From assembly GCA_900470805.1 (NCBI GenBank), contig UCCA01000006.1, forward strand, positions 40,530 to 104,529: a DNA stretch of 64,000 bases, given 5' to 3'. Position numbers and translations under genes: made by a program. Below the pieces are notes generated by a model. That model saw only the letters and a program-made list of their open reading frames with translations. It ran no database searches and had not been told where the DNA came from. Positions 38,367 through 48,241 of this stretch are shown piece after piece (position 1 is the stretch's first letter; each line of letters opens with the position of its first letter). The DNA comes from Hyphomicrobiales bacterium (GTDB taxonomy: Bacteria > Pseudomonadota > Alphaproteobacteria > Rhizobiales > Rhizobiaceae).

Positions 38367-39584
38367 CTAAGCCTCCCGACCGCCGCGGGCCGCCATGATC
38401 AAGGCGCCAAGCAGGCTGGCAACACCCAGGAAAAGCATCACCGCGACCGGCCCGTTCAGGTCGATCAGCAAGCCGCCAAGAACCGCGCCGCCTGAAATGG
38501 CGATCTGGAAGGTGGCCACACCAAGCGCGCCGGCGCTTTCGGCTTCATCGCTTGCGGCCTTGGCCATGTAACTCTGGACGCTGACCGGCACCGCGCCGAA
38601 TGCAAAGCCCCAGAGCGCGACCGCAGCGATCGCAACCACGCCCGATCCGCCAGCGGCGACCAGCGCGATCGCGGCAAGCGTGATGAGGCCGGATGAGAAG
38701 ATCACGCCGAGTTGCGAACTGCGCTCGGTCACAAGGCCACCAACGATATTTCCGAAGAACCCGCTGACCCCGTAGGCGAGCAGCGTGAGGGAGATCATCT
38801 CGACGCCGAGATGCGCGGTATCCTCCAGATACGGCCGGATATAGGTGAAGCCGGCAAAATGTCCGGCGATGATCAGCAGCGTCGTGATCAGCCCAACCCG
38901 GATCTTTGGCCGCGCAAGAATGGTTGCGAAACCACCGAGCCCGGCGCTTCCGGTCGGCGGCAGCGAGGGGATAGTGAGGGCCTGGGCAAGCAGCGCGACA
39001 CCACCAAGCACAGCGGACAGGACGAAGGCCGCCCGCCATCCCAGCGTCGATCCGATATAGGCGCCGAGCGGCGCCGCCATGACGGTGGCCACCGTGACGC
39101 CGCCGAAGATCAGCGCCATGGCGCGCGGCAGCATATGCATCGGAACCAGACGCATCGCCAGCGCCGCCGACATGGCCCAGAAGCCGCCAAGGCCGATGCC
39201 GAGCAGCAAACGCGACAGAAGCAGAACCGGCAGGCTGGTGGCAACCGCCGCAATCAGGCTGGACACGATCAGCAGCGCGGTGAGGCTGAGCAGCACCCAG
39301 CGCCGGTCGAACCGATGGCTTCCAACCACGACGGCGGGACCCGCGATGGCCGCGACCACGGCCGTGACCGTCACGGTCTGGCCGGCAGCGCCGGGCGAGA
39401 TGCCCATGTCGGCGGAAATTGGGGTGAGCAGGCTGACGGGCAAAAGCTCTGATGTCACGAGGCCAAACACGCCAAGCGTCAAGGCCGCGACCGCATCCCA
39501 CCTCGCCTTGCTGTTGCCCTCCCCCGTTGTTTCCTGAGGATTGCCACCTGCCGCGCCGTCCTGATCAAATGTCGCTGTCGTCAT
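38367..39584 (-). CDS. MFS exporter, DHA1 family (AraJ/YdeA-like, 405 aa)
   Basis: Twelve predicted transmembrane helices, starting WDAVAALTLGVFGLVTSELL near residue 29. The conserved loop motif after helix 2 appears as G-S-H-R-F-D-R-R. This matches the DHA1 drug or sugar exporter group (AraJ/YdhP-like). The N-terminus has a 28-residue polar extension. No regulator is directly adjacent, so the substrate stays unknown. Confidence 0.87.
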   Translation of the reverse strand: MTTATFDQDGAAGGNPQETTGEGNSKARWDAVAALTLGVFGLVTSELLPVSLLTPISADMGISPGAAGQTVTVTAVVAAIAGPAVVVGSHRFDRRWVLLSLTALLIVSSLIAAVATSLPVLLLSRLLLGIGLGGFWAMSAALAMRLVPMHMLPRAMALIFGGVTVATVMAAPLGAYIGSTLGWRAAFVLSAVLGGVALLAQALTIPSLPPTGSAGLGGFATILARPKIRVGLITTLLIIAGHFAGFTYIRPYLEDTAHLGVEMISLTLLAYGVSGFFGNIVGGLVTERSSQLGVIFSSGLITLAAIALVAAGGSGVVAIAAVALWGFAFGAVPVSVQSYMAKAASDEAESAGALGVATFQIAISGGAVLGGLLIDLNGPVAVMLFLGVASLLGALIMAARGGREA

Positions 39585-39769
39585 TGTAAAATTGCGTCCC
39601 GAATCTGGAAATCGCGCAGACGCGGGGTGTCAGCCCACCTGTGCGTGCCTCAAAATATCTTGTCCGAAATTGTCAGCGGGTATCGTTGTGGCTGAAATCC
39701 GCAAAACCGTGAGCAAGCATGTTGCTCTATCGGTTATGCGTCCGTCAACTTGAGTTTGTGGGGTTTCCT

Positions 39770-40099
39770 CTATGCAATCTGCTTTGCGTAGATCTCGGGA
39801 TCAAAGTCGACGCGCCTTGTCTTCCCGTCGGGGGTCTTCAACACGAGCTCGACGCTGCCTCCGATGGAATGCATGTATCGAACGATCGACGACAACAGGA
39901 CGTCATCGGCGCTCTCGATTTTCGATACGGTGTTTTGCGTCATGCCGGCTCCCGCGGCTACGTCCTGCTGTGTCGCATGCATCGCTTTACGGACCTCCGC
40001 CAAAGCCTTGCCCAGACGTCGTTCCTGGCGCTTGGCGTCAAGCCTTGACCTAACATCTTCGGGGAGTTCGTCGCGCAGCGTCTTCCACTCAGTGCTCAT
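39770..40099 (-). CDS. XRE-family antitoxin of the HigBA-type module (109 aa)
   Basis: A helix-turn-helix protein in which the DNA-binding region lies in the middle (MHATQQDVAAGAGMTQNTVS, about residues 40-59), with charged flanks (EDVRSRLDAKRQERRLGKAL). This arrangement is usual for HigA antitoxins encoded after their toxin. It overlaps the toxin by 11 bases. The start ATG at 40099 has a GGAGAAGAAAG ribosome site within the toxin gene. Confidence 0.9.
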   Translation of the reverse strand: MSTEWKTLRDELPEDVRSRLDAKRQERRLGKALAEVRKAMHATQQDVAAGAGMTQNTVSKIESADDVLLSSIVRYMHSIGGSVELVLKTPDGKTRRVDFDPEIYAKQIA

Positions 40100-40448
40100 C
40101 TTTCTTCTCCTTCAGCCAAGAGGCAAACCGCAGGTCGGCCTTCCTGATCAGCTGCTTGTAAAACAGAGCCTGATTCATACCCTGCTTATCGCCACCGCAA
40201 AGAACTATGGCATTCTGCGCGGGGTCAAAAGCGAAGGCAAAGCGCCATAGTTGCCTTCCGAACTTGACCCTGATCTCTTTCATATTGGCATGATCGGAAC
40301 CTGAAAGTGTATCGACCTCAGGACGACCCACAAATGGGCCGTCATCCTCAAGATGGTCCAGCACCTCGCCAACGAGTTCCTTCAGCCCGATCTCCAACGC
40401 TTTCCATTCCGAAACGAACTGCGGATGGAAATGGACCTTGTACGCCAT
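40089..40448 (-). CDS. HigB/RelE-type toxin (119 aa)
   Basis: A RelE/ParE-superfamily protein of the phage Gp49-like HigB subgroup, likely an mRNA endonuclease acting on the ribosome. Typical features are the opening YKVHFHPQFVSEWKAL, the central MKEIRVKFGRQLWRFAFAF with conserved Arg residues, and the end FYKQLIRKADLRF. It precedes its antitoxin and overlaps it, the usual HigBA order. An 18-bp AT palindrome lies ten bases upstream. Confidence 0.9.
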   Translation of the reverse strand: MAYKVHFHPQFVSEWKALEIGLKELVGEVLDHLEDDGPFVGRPEVDTLSGSDHANMKEIRVKFGRQLWRFAFAFDPAQNAIVLCGGDKQGMNQALFYKQLIRKADLRFASWLKEKKDEH

Positions 40449-40457
40449 CGTGCCACC

Positions 40458-40475
40458 TAAATATATATATATTTA
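40458..40475. promoter_or_regulatory. 18-bp AT palindrome upstream of the HigBA operon
   Basis: TAAATATATATATATTTA is a perfect palindrome ten bases before the toxin start. It probably serves as part of the promoter and as antitoxin-binding site. The region beyond it (to 40622) holds no gene. Confidence 0.6.
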
Positions 40476-40622
40476 AAGATATAAAATCAAGATGTCCGGC
40501 CGTACGCCACTCGGCCTAGCTAAGAATTAAAAGCTCGTACGCAGTTTATTTCCACCGGCCTCACGCAACGATCTATCATTGACGAACACGGCGATTCAAT
40601 TCGCCTTTAGGAGCAGCGAACC

Positions 40623-42248
40623 CTACCCCGCCTTGGCATCGATCATCGCCACCAGCGTGCTCAGCCGGTCGGCCTCATACGGCGGCTTGTCCTGCCTTAG
40701 CCGCGAGATCCGGGGAAAGCGCATGGCGACGCCTGATTTGTGGCGGTTCGAGCGGTTGATGCCTTCGAAGGCGACTTCGACGACGAAGCCGACGTTCTTG
40801 TCAGCCTTGACGGCGCGTACCGGACCGAAGCGTTCCGTGGTGTTATTGCGGACGAACTTGTCGAGGATTTCGAGTTCGGCGTCGGTGAAGCCGAAATAGG
40901 CCTTGCCGACGGGGACCAGCTGCTCGCCGTCAGGGGTTTCGGCCCAGACGCCGAAGGTGAAATCGGAATAGTAGCTCGAGCGTTTGCCGTGACCGCGCTG
41001 CGCGTACATCAGCACGGCGTCGACGTTATAAGGATTGCGCTTCCACTTGAACCACGGACCTTTCAGACGGCCTGCCTGGTAGACGCTGTCGCGGCGCTTA
41101 ATCATCACGCCTTCGATGACGGGATCTGGCGGGGTCGAGCGCAGGTCGTCGAGCTCGTCCCAGGAGGTGAACGGCACCAGCGCCGAGAGGTCGAAACGCC
41201 CGTGCGGCGCCTGCTCGATGATCTCGGACAGGCGCTCGCGGCGCTGGAGATAGGTGCGGGCGCGGACATCCTCCTCGCCGTCGAACAGGAGATCGTAGGC
41301 GCGGATGAAGGCCGGATAGTCCTCCTGCATCTTCGGCGTCACCGTCTTGCGGTTGAGGCGCTGCTGCAGGTCGGAAAAGGTGCGGGTGGGGCTGTTGGAG
41401 CGGGCGGTGCCGCCGACCAGGAGCTCGCCGTCGACAACGCCCTCGAAGCTGATGGCCTCGACGATATCGGGAAAGGCGGCCGAGATGTCGTCGCCGGAGC
41501 GCGAATAGATCTTGCTGACGTCGCCGGAGCGCGACAGCTGCACGCGGATGCCGTCCCATTTCCACTCGGCGGCGTAATCGGCCGGATCGAGCCCCGCCAG
41601 ATCGCCATCCTCGACAGGATTGGCGAGCATGACGGAGTGGAAGATCGCCGGCGTCGCCAGCGCCGGCTTGCCGCCCTTGCCTTCCAACCAGGCAAACAGG
41701 CTCTCGTAGGGCGGCTGCAGGCCATGCCAGAGGGTCTCGATCTCGGTCACGTCAGGGCCGCCAAGTTCTGCCAGCGCCTGCTTGGCGAGCCTTGCGGAGA
41801 CGCCGATGCGCAGCGCGCCGGTCGCCAGCTTGATGAAGGCGAAGCGGCCGGAAGAGTCCAGCCGGTCGAGGAGGTCGCGGACGTATCCGCGCACCTCGGT
41901 GCGGCCGAGACCGTTCATCTCGGCGATCACCGCGCCGAGCCGAGGCTGGGCCAGCGCCGAACGCTCGATGTCGCGTTCATTGTCCCAGACCAGCGAGATG
42001 GTTTCGGCGAGATCGCCGACATAGTCGTAGGAATAGCGAAACAGCACCTCGTCGATGCGCTCCAGCGCCAGCTCGCGCAGCATCGCCGGCTTGACGTTTC
42101 GGATGTCGAGGGTGCCGGCGATGGCGGCGAGGCCGTAGCCGCGGTCGGGATCGGGCGTGTCGCGGAAGTAGTCCGTCAGCAGCTTGAGCTTGCCATTGCG
42201 TGATGGCGTGAGGACGAGGCGGTCGAGGAGATCGGCGAAGGCTTTCAT
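40623..42248 (-). CDS. ATP-dependent DNA ligase (541 aa)
   Basis: The nucleotidyltransferase motif I KWDGIR (Lys230) lies after an N-terminal DNA-binding domain of about 200 residues. Motif III (VVDGEL), motif IV (IEGVMIKRRDS) and motif V (GPWFKWKRNPYNVDAVLM) follow. Then comes an OB-fold domain ending with RSNRHKSGVAMRFPRISRLR. The length and the N-terminal domain identify the LigB/archaeal-like bacterial class, which works with a dedicated exonuclease and helicase in repair, not replication. The exonuclease gene lies just upstream; the helicase gene is not in this window. A RIME element separates exonuclease and ligase. Confidence 0.93.
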   Translation of the reverse strand: MKAFADLLDRLVLTPSRNGKLKLLTDYFRDTPDPDRGYGLAAIAGTLDIRNVKPAMLRELALERIDEVLFRYSYDYVGDLAETISLVWDNERDIERSALAQPRLGAVIAEMNGLGRTEVRGYVRDLLDRLDSSGRFAFIKLATGALRIGVSARLAKQALAELGGPDVTEIETLWHGLQPPYESLFAWLEGKGGKPALATPAIFHSVMLANPVEDGDLAGLDPADYAAEWKWDGIRVQLSRSGDVSKIYSRSGDDISAAFPDIVEAISFEGVVDGELLVGGTARSNSPTRTFSDLQQRLNRKTVTPKMQEDYPAFIRAYDLLFDGEEDVRARTYLQRRERLSEIIEQAPHGRFDLSALVPFTSWDELDDLRSTPPDPVIEGVMIKRRDSVYQAGRLKGPWFKWKRNPYNVDAVLMYAQRGHGKRSSYYSDFTFGVWAETPDGEQLVPVGKAYFGFTDAELEILDKFVRNNTTERFGPVRAVKADKNVGFVVEVAFEGINRSNRHKSGVAMRFPRISRLRQDKPPYEADRLSTLVAMIDAKAG

Positions 42249-42283
42249 GGGTGACTGCCTCCCATGTCTGCGGGTGTGGTTTC

Positions 42284-42433
42284 ACCCCCCTCTGCCCTGC
42301 CGGGCATCTCCCCCTCAAGGGGGGAGATCGACTTGCGGCGGGCTTTTCGCCAAGCAGTGGGAGTGGAACGAGCGGGTGCGTCCATCCGATCTCCCCCCTT
42401 GAGGGGGAGATGCCCGGCAGGGCAAAGGGGGGT
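42284..42433. repeat. RIME-like palindromic element between exonuclease and ligase genes
   Basis: Arms at 42284-42328 and 42389-42433 are almost perfect complements (ACCCCCCTCTGCCCTGCCGG against its reverse complement). The centre contains GAACGAGCGGG. This is the same family as 30237-30407 and the truncated copy at the right end of the window. It sits in an operon and could form a strong hairpin in the transcript. Confidence 0.88.
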
Positions 42434-42462
42434 ATTTCTTGCGCAGTGAGCCAATGCCACCA

Positions 42463-43473
42463 TCACTCCGCCTCATCCTCATACCCCACCAGATGCAGCG
42501 GCTTCGCCTTGATGCCCTGCAACTCGCACCAGCGCACCAGCGCCTCCTCGCGGCCATGCGTCACCCAGACTTCGGCCGGGCGCAGCTCGGTGATGGTGTC
42601 GGTCAGTTCGGGCCAGTCGCAGTGATCGGAGATGACAAGCGGCAGCTCGACGCCGCCCTGCTTGGCGCGCTGGCGCACCATCATCCAGCCTGAGGCGAAG
42701 GCTGCGAGCGGCTCGTTGAAGCGCCGTGCCCAGCGGTCGGCGAAGGCTGACGACGGGCCAACGACGGCGGCGCCCTTGAAGGCCGACTTGTCTTTTCCCT
42801 CGACAGTGGCGGGGCGCAATTCGCCAAGCTCTATGCCTTGGCTGACGTAGTAATCGCAGAGCCGTTCCATGGCGCCGTGGATGTAGATCGGTTGGTCATA
42901 GCCGGTATCGCGCAGCAGCCGGATGACGCGCTGGGCCTTGCCGAGCGCGTAGGCGCTGATCATGTGAGTGCGCTCCGGAAACTGCCGCAGCGATGCATAG
43001 AGCTTGGCCATCTCGCCGGCCGGATCGGGGTGATGGAAAACCGGCAGGCCGAAGGTCGCCTCGGTGATGAAGACGTCGCAGGCGACCGGTTCGTAGGGCG
43101 CGCAGGTGGGATCCGGGCGGCGCTTGTAATCGCCCGAGACGACGATGCGGGTGGCGTCCTTCTCGATGGCGATCTGGGCGGAGCCGAGCACGTGGCCGGC
43201 CGGGTGGAAGCTGACCTTGACGCCGTTGACTGATATTTCCTCGCCGAAGGCGGCCGCCTGCTCCGAGCCGCAGAAATCGTCACCGTAACGGATGCGCATG
43301 ATGTCGAGCGTCTGGCGAGTGGCCAGCACATGGGCATGGCCGGAGCGAGCGTGATCGGAATGGCCGTGGGTGATCAGCGCGCGCTCGACGGGCCTGACAG
43401 GATCGACATAGAATTGTCCGAGCGGGCAATACAGCCCCTCGGGTGCGGGATAGAGCAGCGCATCAAATCTCAT
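42463..43473 (-). CDS. Ligase-associated DNA exonuclease, metallo-beta-lactamase fold (336 aa)
   Basis: A beta-CASP-type nuclease of the ligase-associated exonuclease family. The metal site HGHSDH (His36, His38, Asp40, His41) opens the metallo-beta-lactamase fold; other landmarks are HPAGHVLGSAQIAI and VVSGDYKRRPDP. The C-terminal part has HCDWPEL and VTHGREEALVRW. It should resect DNA ends for the ATP-dependent ligase encoded downstream. This pairing is well known in Rhizobiales. Confidence 0.92.
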   Translation of the reverse strand: MRFDALLYPAPEGLYCPLGQFYVDPVRPVERALITHGHSDHARSGHAHVLATRQTLDIMRIRYGDDFCGSEQAAAFGEEISVNGVKVSFHPAGHVLGSAQIAIEKDATRIVVSGDYKRRPDPTCAPYEPVACDVFITEATFGLPVFHHPDPAGEMAKLYASLRQFPERTHMISAYALGKAQRVIRLLRDTGYDQPIYIHGAMERLCDYYVSQGIELGELRPATVEGKDKSAFKGAAVVGPSSAFADRWARRFNEPLAAFASGWMMVRQRAKQGGVELPLVISDHCDWPELTDTITELRPAEVWVTHGREEALVRWCELQGIKAKPLHLVGYEDEAE

Positions 43474-43575
43474 GACGCTTCAAGATAGCGGCGAATGGCG
43501 CGAGGACCAGAGGTCGGGCGTCGCGACAGGCACACAAGTTTCCACGCTGCCAATCCACCTGCGGATAGCGGTTGG

Positions 43576-45855
43576 CTACCGGCGGAGAAATGCGGCGACC
43601 TGATCGGCGGGCAGCGGCTTGGAGAAACGATAGCCCTGCGCTTCCTCGCACTTGGCGAAGCGCAGAAACTCGCATTGCGCCTCCGTCTCGACGCCTTCGG
43701 CGACGACGCCAAGCTTCAGCGTCTGCGCCAACGACATGACGGCAAGGCTGATGGCGACGGCGGTCTTGTCTGATGGCACCGCCTCGATCAGCGACCGGTC
43801 CATCTTCAGGCGATCGAAGGGGAACATCTTCAGCGACGCAAGGCTGGAATAACCGGTTCCAAAGTCGTCGATCGAGAAACCGATGCCGAGCCGGCGCAGC
43901 GCGTTCATTGTCGCCAGCGCCCGGTCGGCATTCTGCATCAGCACGCTTTCGGTCAGTTCCAGCTCCAGCCAGCGCGGCGCGAGATCGACGCGCTCGATCG
44001 CCTCCTCGACATGGCGGGCAAAGTCGTTGTCGGTGAACTGCTTGGCCGACACGTTGACGGCGATGCGGATCGGCGGCAACCCCATGTCCTGCCAGACTCG
44101 GGCCTGGCGGCAGGCCTCGTTCAGAACCCAAAGACCGAGCGGGATGATCAGGCCGCTCTCCTCCGCCATCGGAATGAAGTCGCAGGGCGGCACCATCCCG
44201 CGCGTCGGGTGGTTCCAGCGGACCAGCGCCTCAAGGCCAGTGACCTCCAGCGTCGCGACATCGACCTGCGGCTGATAATGCAGCATCAGCTGATCCGAAA
44301 TGATCGCCTGACGCAGTTCTTCCTGCTCGCTGACAGGAAGATCGATCTCCGCATCGCGGGTGCCGTGGTGATGGTGCAGCTTGTCGCGCCCGAGTTGCTT
44401 GGCCCGGTACATGGCGGCGTCGGCATTGGCGAGCAGTTCTTCGGCCGTTGCGCCATCGCTCGGGAAGGCGGAGACGCCGATGCTGCAGGTCACCGCAATC
44501 TGATTGTCATGATAGGGAATGGGCTTGCGGACGGCCTTGTGCAGCTCGCGCAGCCGGCGCGTGATGCCGGTGTCGTGATTGGACTGGTGCACAACCACCA
44601 CCACAAACTCGTCGCCGCCGAGGCGAACGACCATGTCGGACGCCCGGACGCTGTTGGCCATGCGGGCCGCCACTTCCTTCAGCACCTCGTCGCCGGCGCC
44701 ATGCCCGAGGCCGTCGTTGATATCCTTGAAGTTATCGAGGTCGAGATAGGCGACCGTCACCTTGCGGCCGTTGCGGCGCGCATGATGCAGGGTCTTGGCC
44801 ATGCGCTCCTTGAAGAAGGCCCGGTTGGGCAAACCGGTCAACTCGTCGTGATGGGCCATGAAATGGATGCGTTCATCGCCGCGCTTGCGCTCGATGGCGA
44901 TGCCGGCAATGTGGGTTGCCATGGCAACGAGCTCCATCTCGCGCGGCTTCGGGCGTCGAACCTCGGAACTGTAGAGCGCGAATGTGCCGAGAACGTTGTT
45001 CTGCGCCGTCAGAATCGGCGTCGACCAGCAAGAGCGCAGCCCGTATTGTTGCGCGATGGCACAAAAATCGGCCCAGAGCGGATCCGTCATCACGTCATCG
45101 ACGATCACCGGCACGCCGCGCCACGCAGCAGTGCCGCACGACCCCACGTTTGGACCGATCGCAACGCCATCGATCACGCGGCTGTAGGCACCGGGCAAAT
45201 TCGGCGCCGCGCCGTGGTAAAGCCGCCGACCCTCGCGATCCAGCAGCATGATGGCTCCCGACGTGCCCCCGACCTCAGCCTCGACCAAAATCACCAGCGC
45301 TTCCAGGATCATTTCCAACGGCTCGTTGCGAGCGATCATTTCGAGGATCTGCGCCTGGCCACGGCGAAAATCATCCTGCCGCCTGCGCTCGGTGATATCG
45401 CGCGACACGCCGATGAGGCCGACGACGATGCCCTTGTCGCTGCGCAACGGGATCTTGGAGGTCAACCGGCAGGTGATCACGTCTCCAACCGGCGAGCTTA
45501 CCAGCTCCTCCATATCGAGCGAACGCTCGCCCGAAGACATGATTTCCTGTTCGAGCTCGAAAAAGCGGCGTGCCGTCTCGAAGTCGAAGAAATCGAAATC
45601 GCGCTTTCCCTTGAGATGCTCGGGATCATCGATGCCGAAAGCGCGAGCGACCATGGTGTTGGCGAACACGAACCGGCTGTCCCGATCCTTGACGTAGAAG
45701 AAATCAGGCAACTCATCGATGATCGCCTTCAGTCCGAGATCTTCAATGCCTGCTGTCATCGCATGGGGTTCAGCCGTAAGAAATGCTTCGGCTGCTGTCA
45801 CGATCCGTTTCGTGTCGATGTCGGTATTGCGTCGGCCTGCAGACACGTCGTTCAT
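43576..45855 (-). CDS. PAS-GAF-GGDEF-EAL c-di-GMP turnover protein (759 aa)
   Basis: A soluble sensory enzyme. PAS domain at about 40-165 (ELPDFFYVKDRDSRFVFANT), GAF at about 170-325 (with GPNVGSCGTAAWRGVPVIVD), GGDEF at about 335-495 with an intact loop LGGDEF and the I-site RASD just before it, then EAL at about 510-757. The EAL domain has EALVRW, the DDFGTGYSSL loop and a K-M-D-R motif, so both activities may be real. There is no membrane segment, so the signal is probably intracellular. ATG 45855 follows AGGAG; a longer reading from 45909 lacks support. Confidence 0.92.
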   Translation of the reverse strand: MNDVSAGRRNTDIDTKRIVTAAEAFLTAEPHAMTAGIEDLGLKAIIDELPDFFYVKDRDSRFVFANTMVARAFGIDDPEHLKGKRDFDFFDFETARRFFELEQEIMSSGERSLDMEELVSSPVGDVITCRLTSKIPLRSDKGIVVGLIGVSRDITERRRQDDFRRGQAQILEMIARNEPLEMILEALVILVEAEVGGTSGAIMLLDREGRRLYHGAAPNLPGAYSRVIDGVAIGPNVGSCGTAAWRGVPVIVDDVMTDPLWADFCAIAQQYGLRSCWSTPILTAQNNVLGTFALYSSEVRRPKPREMELVAMATHIAGIAIERKRGDERIHFMAHHDELTGLPNRAFFKERMAKTLHHARRNGRKVTVAYLDLDNFKDINDGLGHGAGDEVLKEVAARMANSVRASDMVVRLGGDEFVVVVVHQSNHDTGITRRLRELHKAVRKPIPYHDNQIAVTCSIGVSAFPSDGATAEELLANADAAMYRAKQLGRDKLHHHHGTRDAEIDLPVSEQEELRQAIISDQLMLHYQPQVDVATLEVTGLEALVRWNHPTRGMVPPCDFIPMAEESGLIIPLGLWVLNEACRQARVWQDMGLPPIRIAVNVSAKQFTDNDFARHVEEAIERVDLAPRWLELELTESVLMQNADRALATMNALRRLGIGFSIDDFGTGYSSLASLKMFPFDRLKMDRSLIEAVPSDKTAVAISLAVMSLAQTLKLGVVAEGVETEAQCEFLRFAKCEEAQGYRFSKPLPADQVAAFLRR

Positions 45856-46038
45856 GTTCACTCCTGAGATCAGCCGGAACGACGGCCGCGCCAACAAAGA
45901 CACCTTCACAAAAATACTTCTGATCCAGCGTGGATTTATTTCGGCACATTTGAATGGAAAGGTGAATGATAGAACAACATTCCGATATGATATCTGTGAT
46001 TAAGAAATCATACTCCCGGTTATCGCAACTGTACCAAA

Positions 46039-47454
46039 ATGACATCTTCGTCGCGGCACGGTTCCTGCATGACGCCAGGGATGAAAAGATCGCCGCTCAT
46101 ATCGTCCCGTCGGACGTTACTTCGACTTGCTGCCGTTTCCGCCGCAACAATGCTGGCACCACGTGCTTTCGCGGCGGGTCGACAGCCGGATCTGCGCGGC
46201 TCGATTGATGCCGTGACCTACAAGGGGGCACCTGATGCCGGCGACCGCAAGAGCGCCAGCCTGCAGAAGATGATCGACGATGCGTCGGCCGCCAACGTGC
46301 CGGTGTTCCTGCCGCCGGGCGTCTACAGGGTGTCGAACCTGACGCTGCCTGACAATACCCGCATCACCGGCGTGCCTGGCGCGTCGCGGATCATCTATAC
46401 CGGCGACGGTCGTTTGTTTACTGCCGACGACGCGCGGCGCATCGAGCTTTCCAACATCGTCATCGATGGGCAGAACCGCTGGCTTGGCGACGATACCGGC
46501 GCGCTGGTGCAGTTTACCGGCGTCGACAAGGTGCTGATCGACAATTGCGAGATATCCGGCAGCCGCAAGCACGCGCTGCAACTGGAGCGCTGCGGCGGGC
46601 GGATCGAGCGCAGCAAGGTCTCCGGCGCGGCGCAATCGGGCATCTATGCGGTCGAATCCACCGGATTGTCGGTGACCGGAAACGAGGTGTTCGACTGCGG
46701 CAACGGCGGCATCCTGATCCACCGCTGGAAGAAGGCAGCCGACGACAGCGTCGTCAGCGGCAACCGGGTCTACCGGATCAAGGCCAATGACGGCGGCACC
46801 GGCGAGAACGGCAACGGCATCAACCTGTTTCGCGCCGACAACGTCATGGTGATGAACAACCACATCTCCGACTGCGCCTTCACGGCGATCCGCGCCAACG
46901 CGGCTTCCGATGTGCAGATATCAGGCAATCAATGCCGGCGCTCGGGCGAAACGGCCATCTATGTCGAGTTCGAATTCGAGGGCGCCGTGGTTTCGAGCAA
47001 CATGATCGACGGGGCCGCCAACGGCATCTCGATCGCCAATTTCGACAAGGGCGGCCGGCTTGCCAGCGTCACCGGAAACGTGGTGCGTAACCTGACGCTC
47101 AAGGGCCCGTACGAGCATGAACTCGGCTTCGGAATCGGCATCGCGGCGGAAGCCGACACGCTCATCTCTGGCAATGTCATCGAAGGCGCGCCGCGCTGGG
47201 GCATGCAGCTTGGCTGGGGACCTTATCTACGCAACTTGGTGGTGACGGGCAATGTCGTCCGCGGGTCGAAGATTGGCTGCGTCGTCTCGGTGGTCGATGG
47301 TATCGGGACAGCCGTGATAACCGACAACGTGTTCCAGGATACGCCCGAAGGCGCGGTTCTCGGCTTCGAGTGGGACAAAAAGGTGTCGGGCGAGCTGGCG
47401 ACTGGCGGAGGCGGCTACCCGCAGCTGACAATCGAGCGCAATCGGGTGTCGTGA
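46039..47454 (+). CDS. Tat-exported right-handed beta-helix protein (TIGR03808-like, up to 471 aa)
   Basis: A twin-arginine signal (SSRRTLLRLAAVSAATMLAP) precedes a long beta-helix made of pectate-lyase-like repeats rich in V-T/S-G-N-x-V motifs, such as GLSVTGNEVFDCGNGGILIH and VVTGNVVRGSKIGCVVSVVD. It matches the rhizobial TIGR03808 group of Tat-dependent repeat proteins of unknown function; a carbohydrate-binding or carbohydrate-cleaving role is possible. The exact start is unclear: ATGs at 46039, 46069 and 46081 are in frame and none has a good ribosome site; the shorter ones fit better with a normal Tat signal. Confidence 0.85.
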   Translation: MTSSSRHGSCMTPGMKRSPLISSRRTLLRLAAVSAATMLAPRAFAAGRQPDLRGSIDAVTYKGAPDAGDRKSASLQKMIDDASAANVPVFLPPGVYRVSNLTLPDNTRITGVPGASRIIYTGDGRLFTADDARRIELSNIVIDGQNRWLGDDTGALVQFTGVDKVLIDNCEISGSRKHALQLERCGGRIERSKVSGAAQSGIYAVESTGLSVTGNEVFDCGNGGILIHRWKKAADDSVVSGNRVYRIKANDGGTGENGNGINLFRADNVMVMNNHISDCAFTAIRANAASDVQISGNQCRRSGETAIYVEFEFEGAVVSSNMIDGAANGISIANFDKGGRLASVTGNVVRNLTLKGPYEHELGFGIGIAAEADTLISGNVIEGAPRWGMQLGWGPYLRNLVVTGNVVRGSKIGCVVSVVDGIGTAVITDNVFQDTPEGAVLGFEWDKKVSGELATGGGGYPQLTIERNRVS

Positions 47455-47565
47455 CCGTTCATGGCCGGATCATCAAAAGCTTTGATTGATCCATAAACCG
47501 CGGATGCTTCCGCTAGCCGTCGCTTGCCTCTAGGGTCCGCGCAAACGCAAGCAGGGGACATCGCT

Positions 47566-48225
47566 ATGCTGACGATCTATGGGGTCTACCGTTCGCGCGC
47601 CTCGCGCGTCTACTGGATGGCGGAAGAGCTGGGGCTGACGTTCGACTCCGTGCCGGTGCTGCAGGCACGGCGGCTGGACAATCCGCTGGCGGCGGATGCG
47701 CCGATCAACACGCTGTCGCCCGATTTCGTGGCGCTCAATCCGATGGGGCTGATCCCGAGCATCAAGGATGACGATCTCGTCATGCACGAATCGCTGGCGA
47801 TCACGCTGTATCTCGCCCGCAAGCACGGCGGGCCGCTTGCCGGCCAGAGCGTCGCGGAAGATGGCCTGCTGACCATGTGGACCGTCTGGACGGCAACCGA
47901 GGTCGAGGTCCATACGATCAAGATCGTGATGGTCTACGACAACGAGCAGGACAACACCGACGAGGGCAAGGCGACGATCGCCGTTGCCGGCCGTTCGCTG
48001 AAGCGGCCGCTGTCGGTGCTGGAACAGCATCTCGGCAACACCGACTATCTCGTCGGAAACCGCTTCACGGCCGCTGACCTCAACCTGGCCGAGGTGCTGC
48101 GCTACGCGCAATCGGAACAGGCGCTGTTCGACGCGCACCCGAATATCGCCACCTGGATCAAGCGTTGCCAGTCGCGCCCGGCCTATATCGCCATGCAGAA
48201 GACACGCTCGCAGGAACCGGTCTGA
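47566..48225 (+). CDS. Glutathione S-transferase (219 aa)
   Basis: An N-terminal thioredoxin-like domain ([20 protein letters not shown], with [20 protein letters not shown] carrying the cis-Pro and the E-S pair that holds glutathione) is followed by the all-helical C-terminal domain (about 95-219). The Ser/Arg-rich start and the overall length suit bacterial GSTs related to the beta or zeta classes. The ATG at 47566 follows AGGGGA. The divergent or downstream regulator relation is unclear: the LysR gene that follows is convergent. Confidence 0.9.
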   Translation: MLTIYGVYRSRASRVYWMAEELGLTFDSVPVLQARRLDNPLAADAPINTLSPDFVALNPMGLIPSIKDDDLVMHESLAITLYLARKHGGPLAGQSVAEDGLLTMWTVWTATEVEVHTIKIVMVYDNEQDNTDEGKATIAVAGRSLKRPLSVLEQHLGNTDYLVGNRFTAADLNLAEVLRYAQSEQALFDAHPNIATWIKRCQSRPAYIAMQKTRSQEPV

Positions 48226-48241
48226 GCCGATCCGCGTCCGG

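Noticed and set aside
41100..42248. LigD-type NHEJ ligase
   Set aside because: The protein lacks polymerase and phosphoesterase domains, and the N-terminal domain and the neighbouring exonuclease fit the ligase-associated repair class instead.
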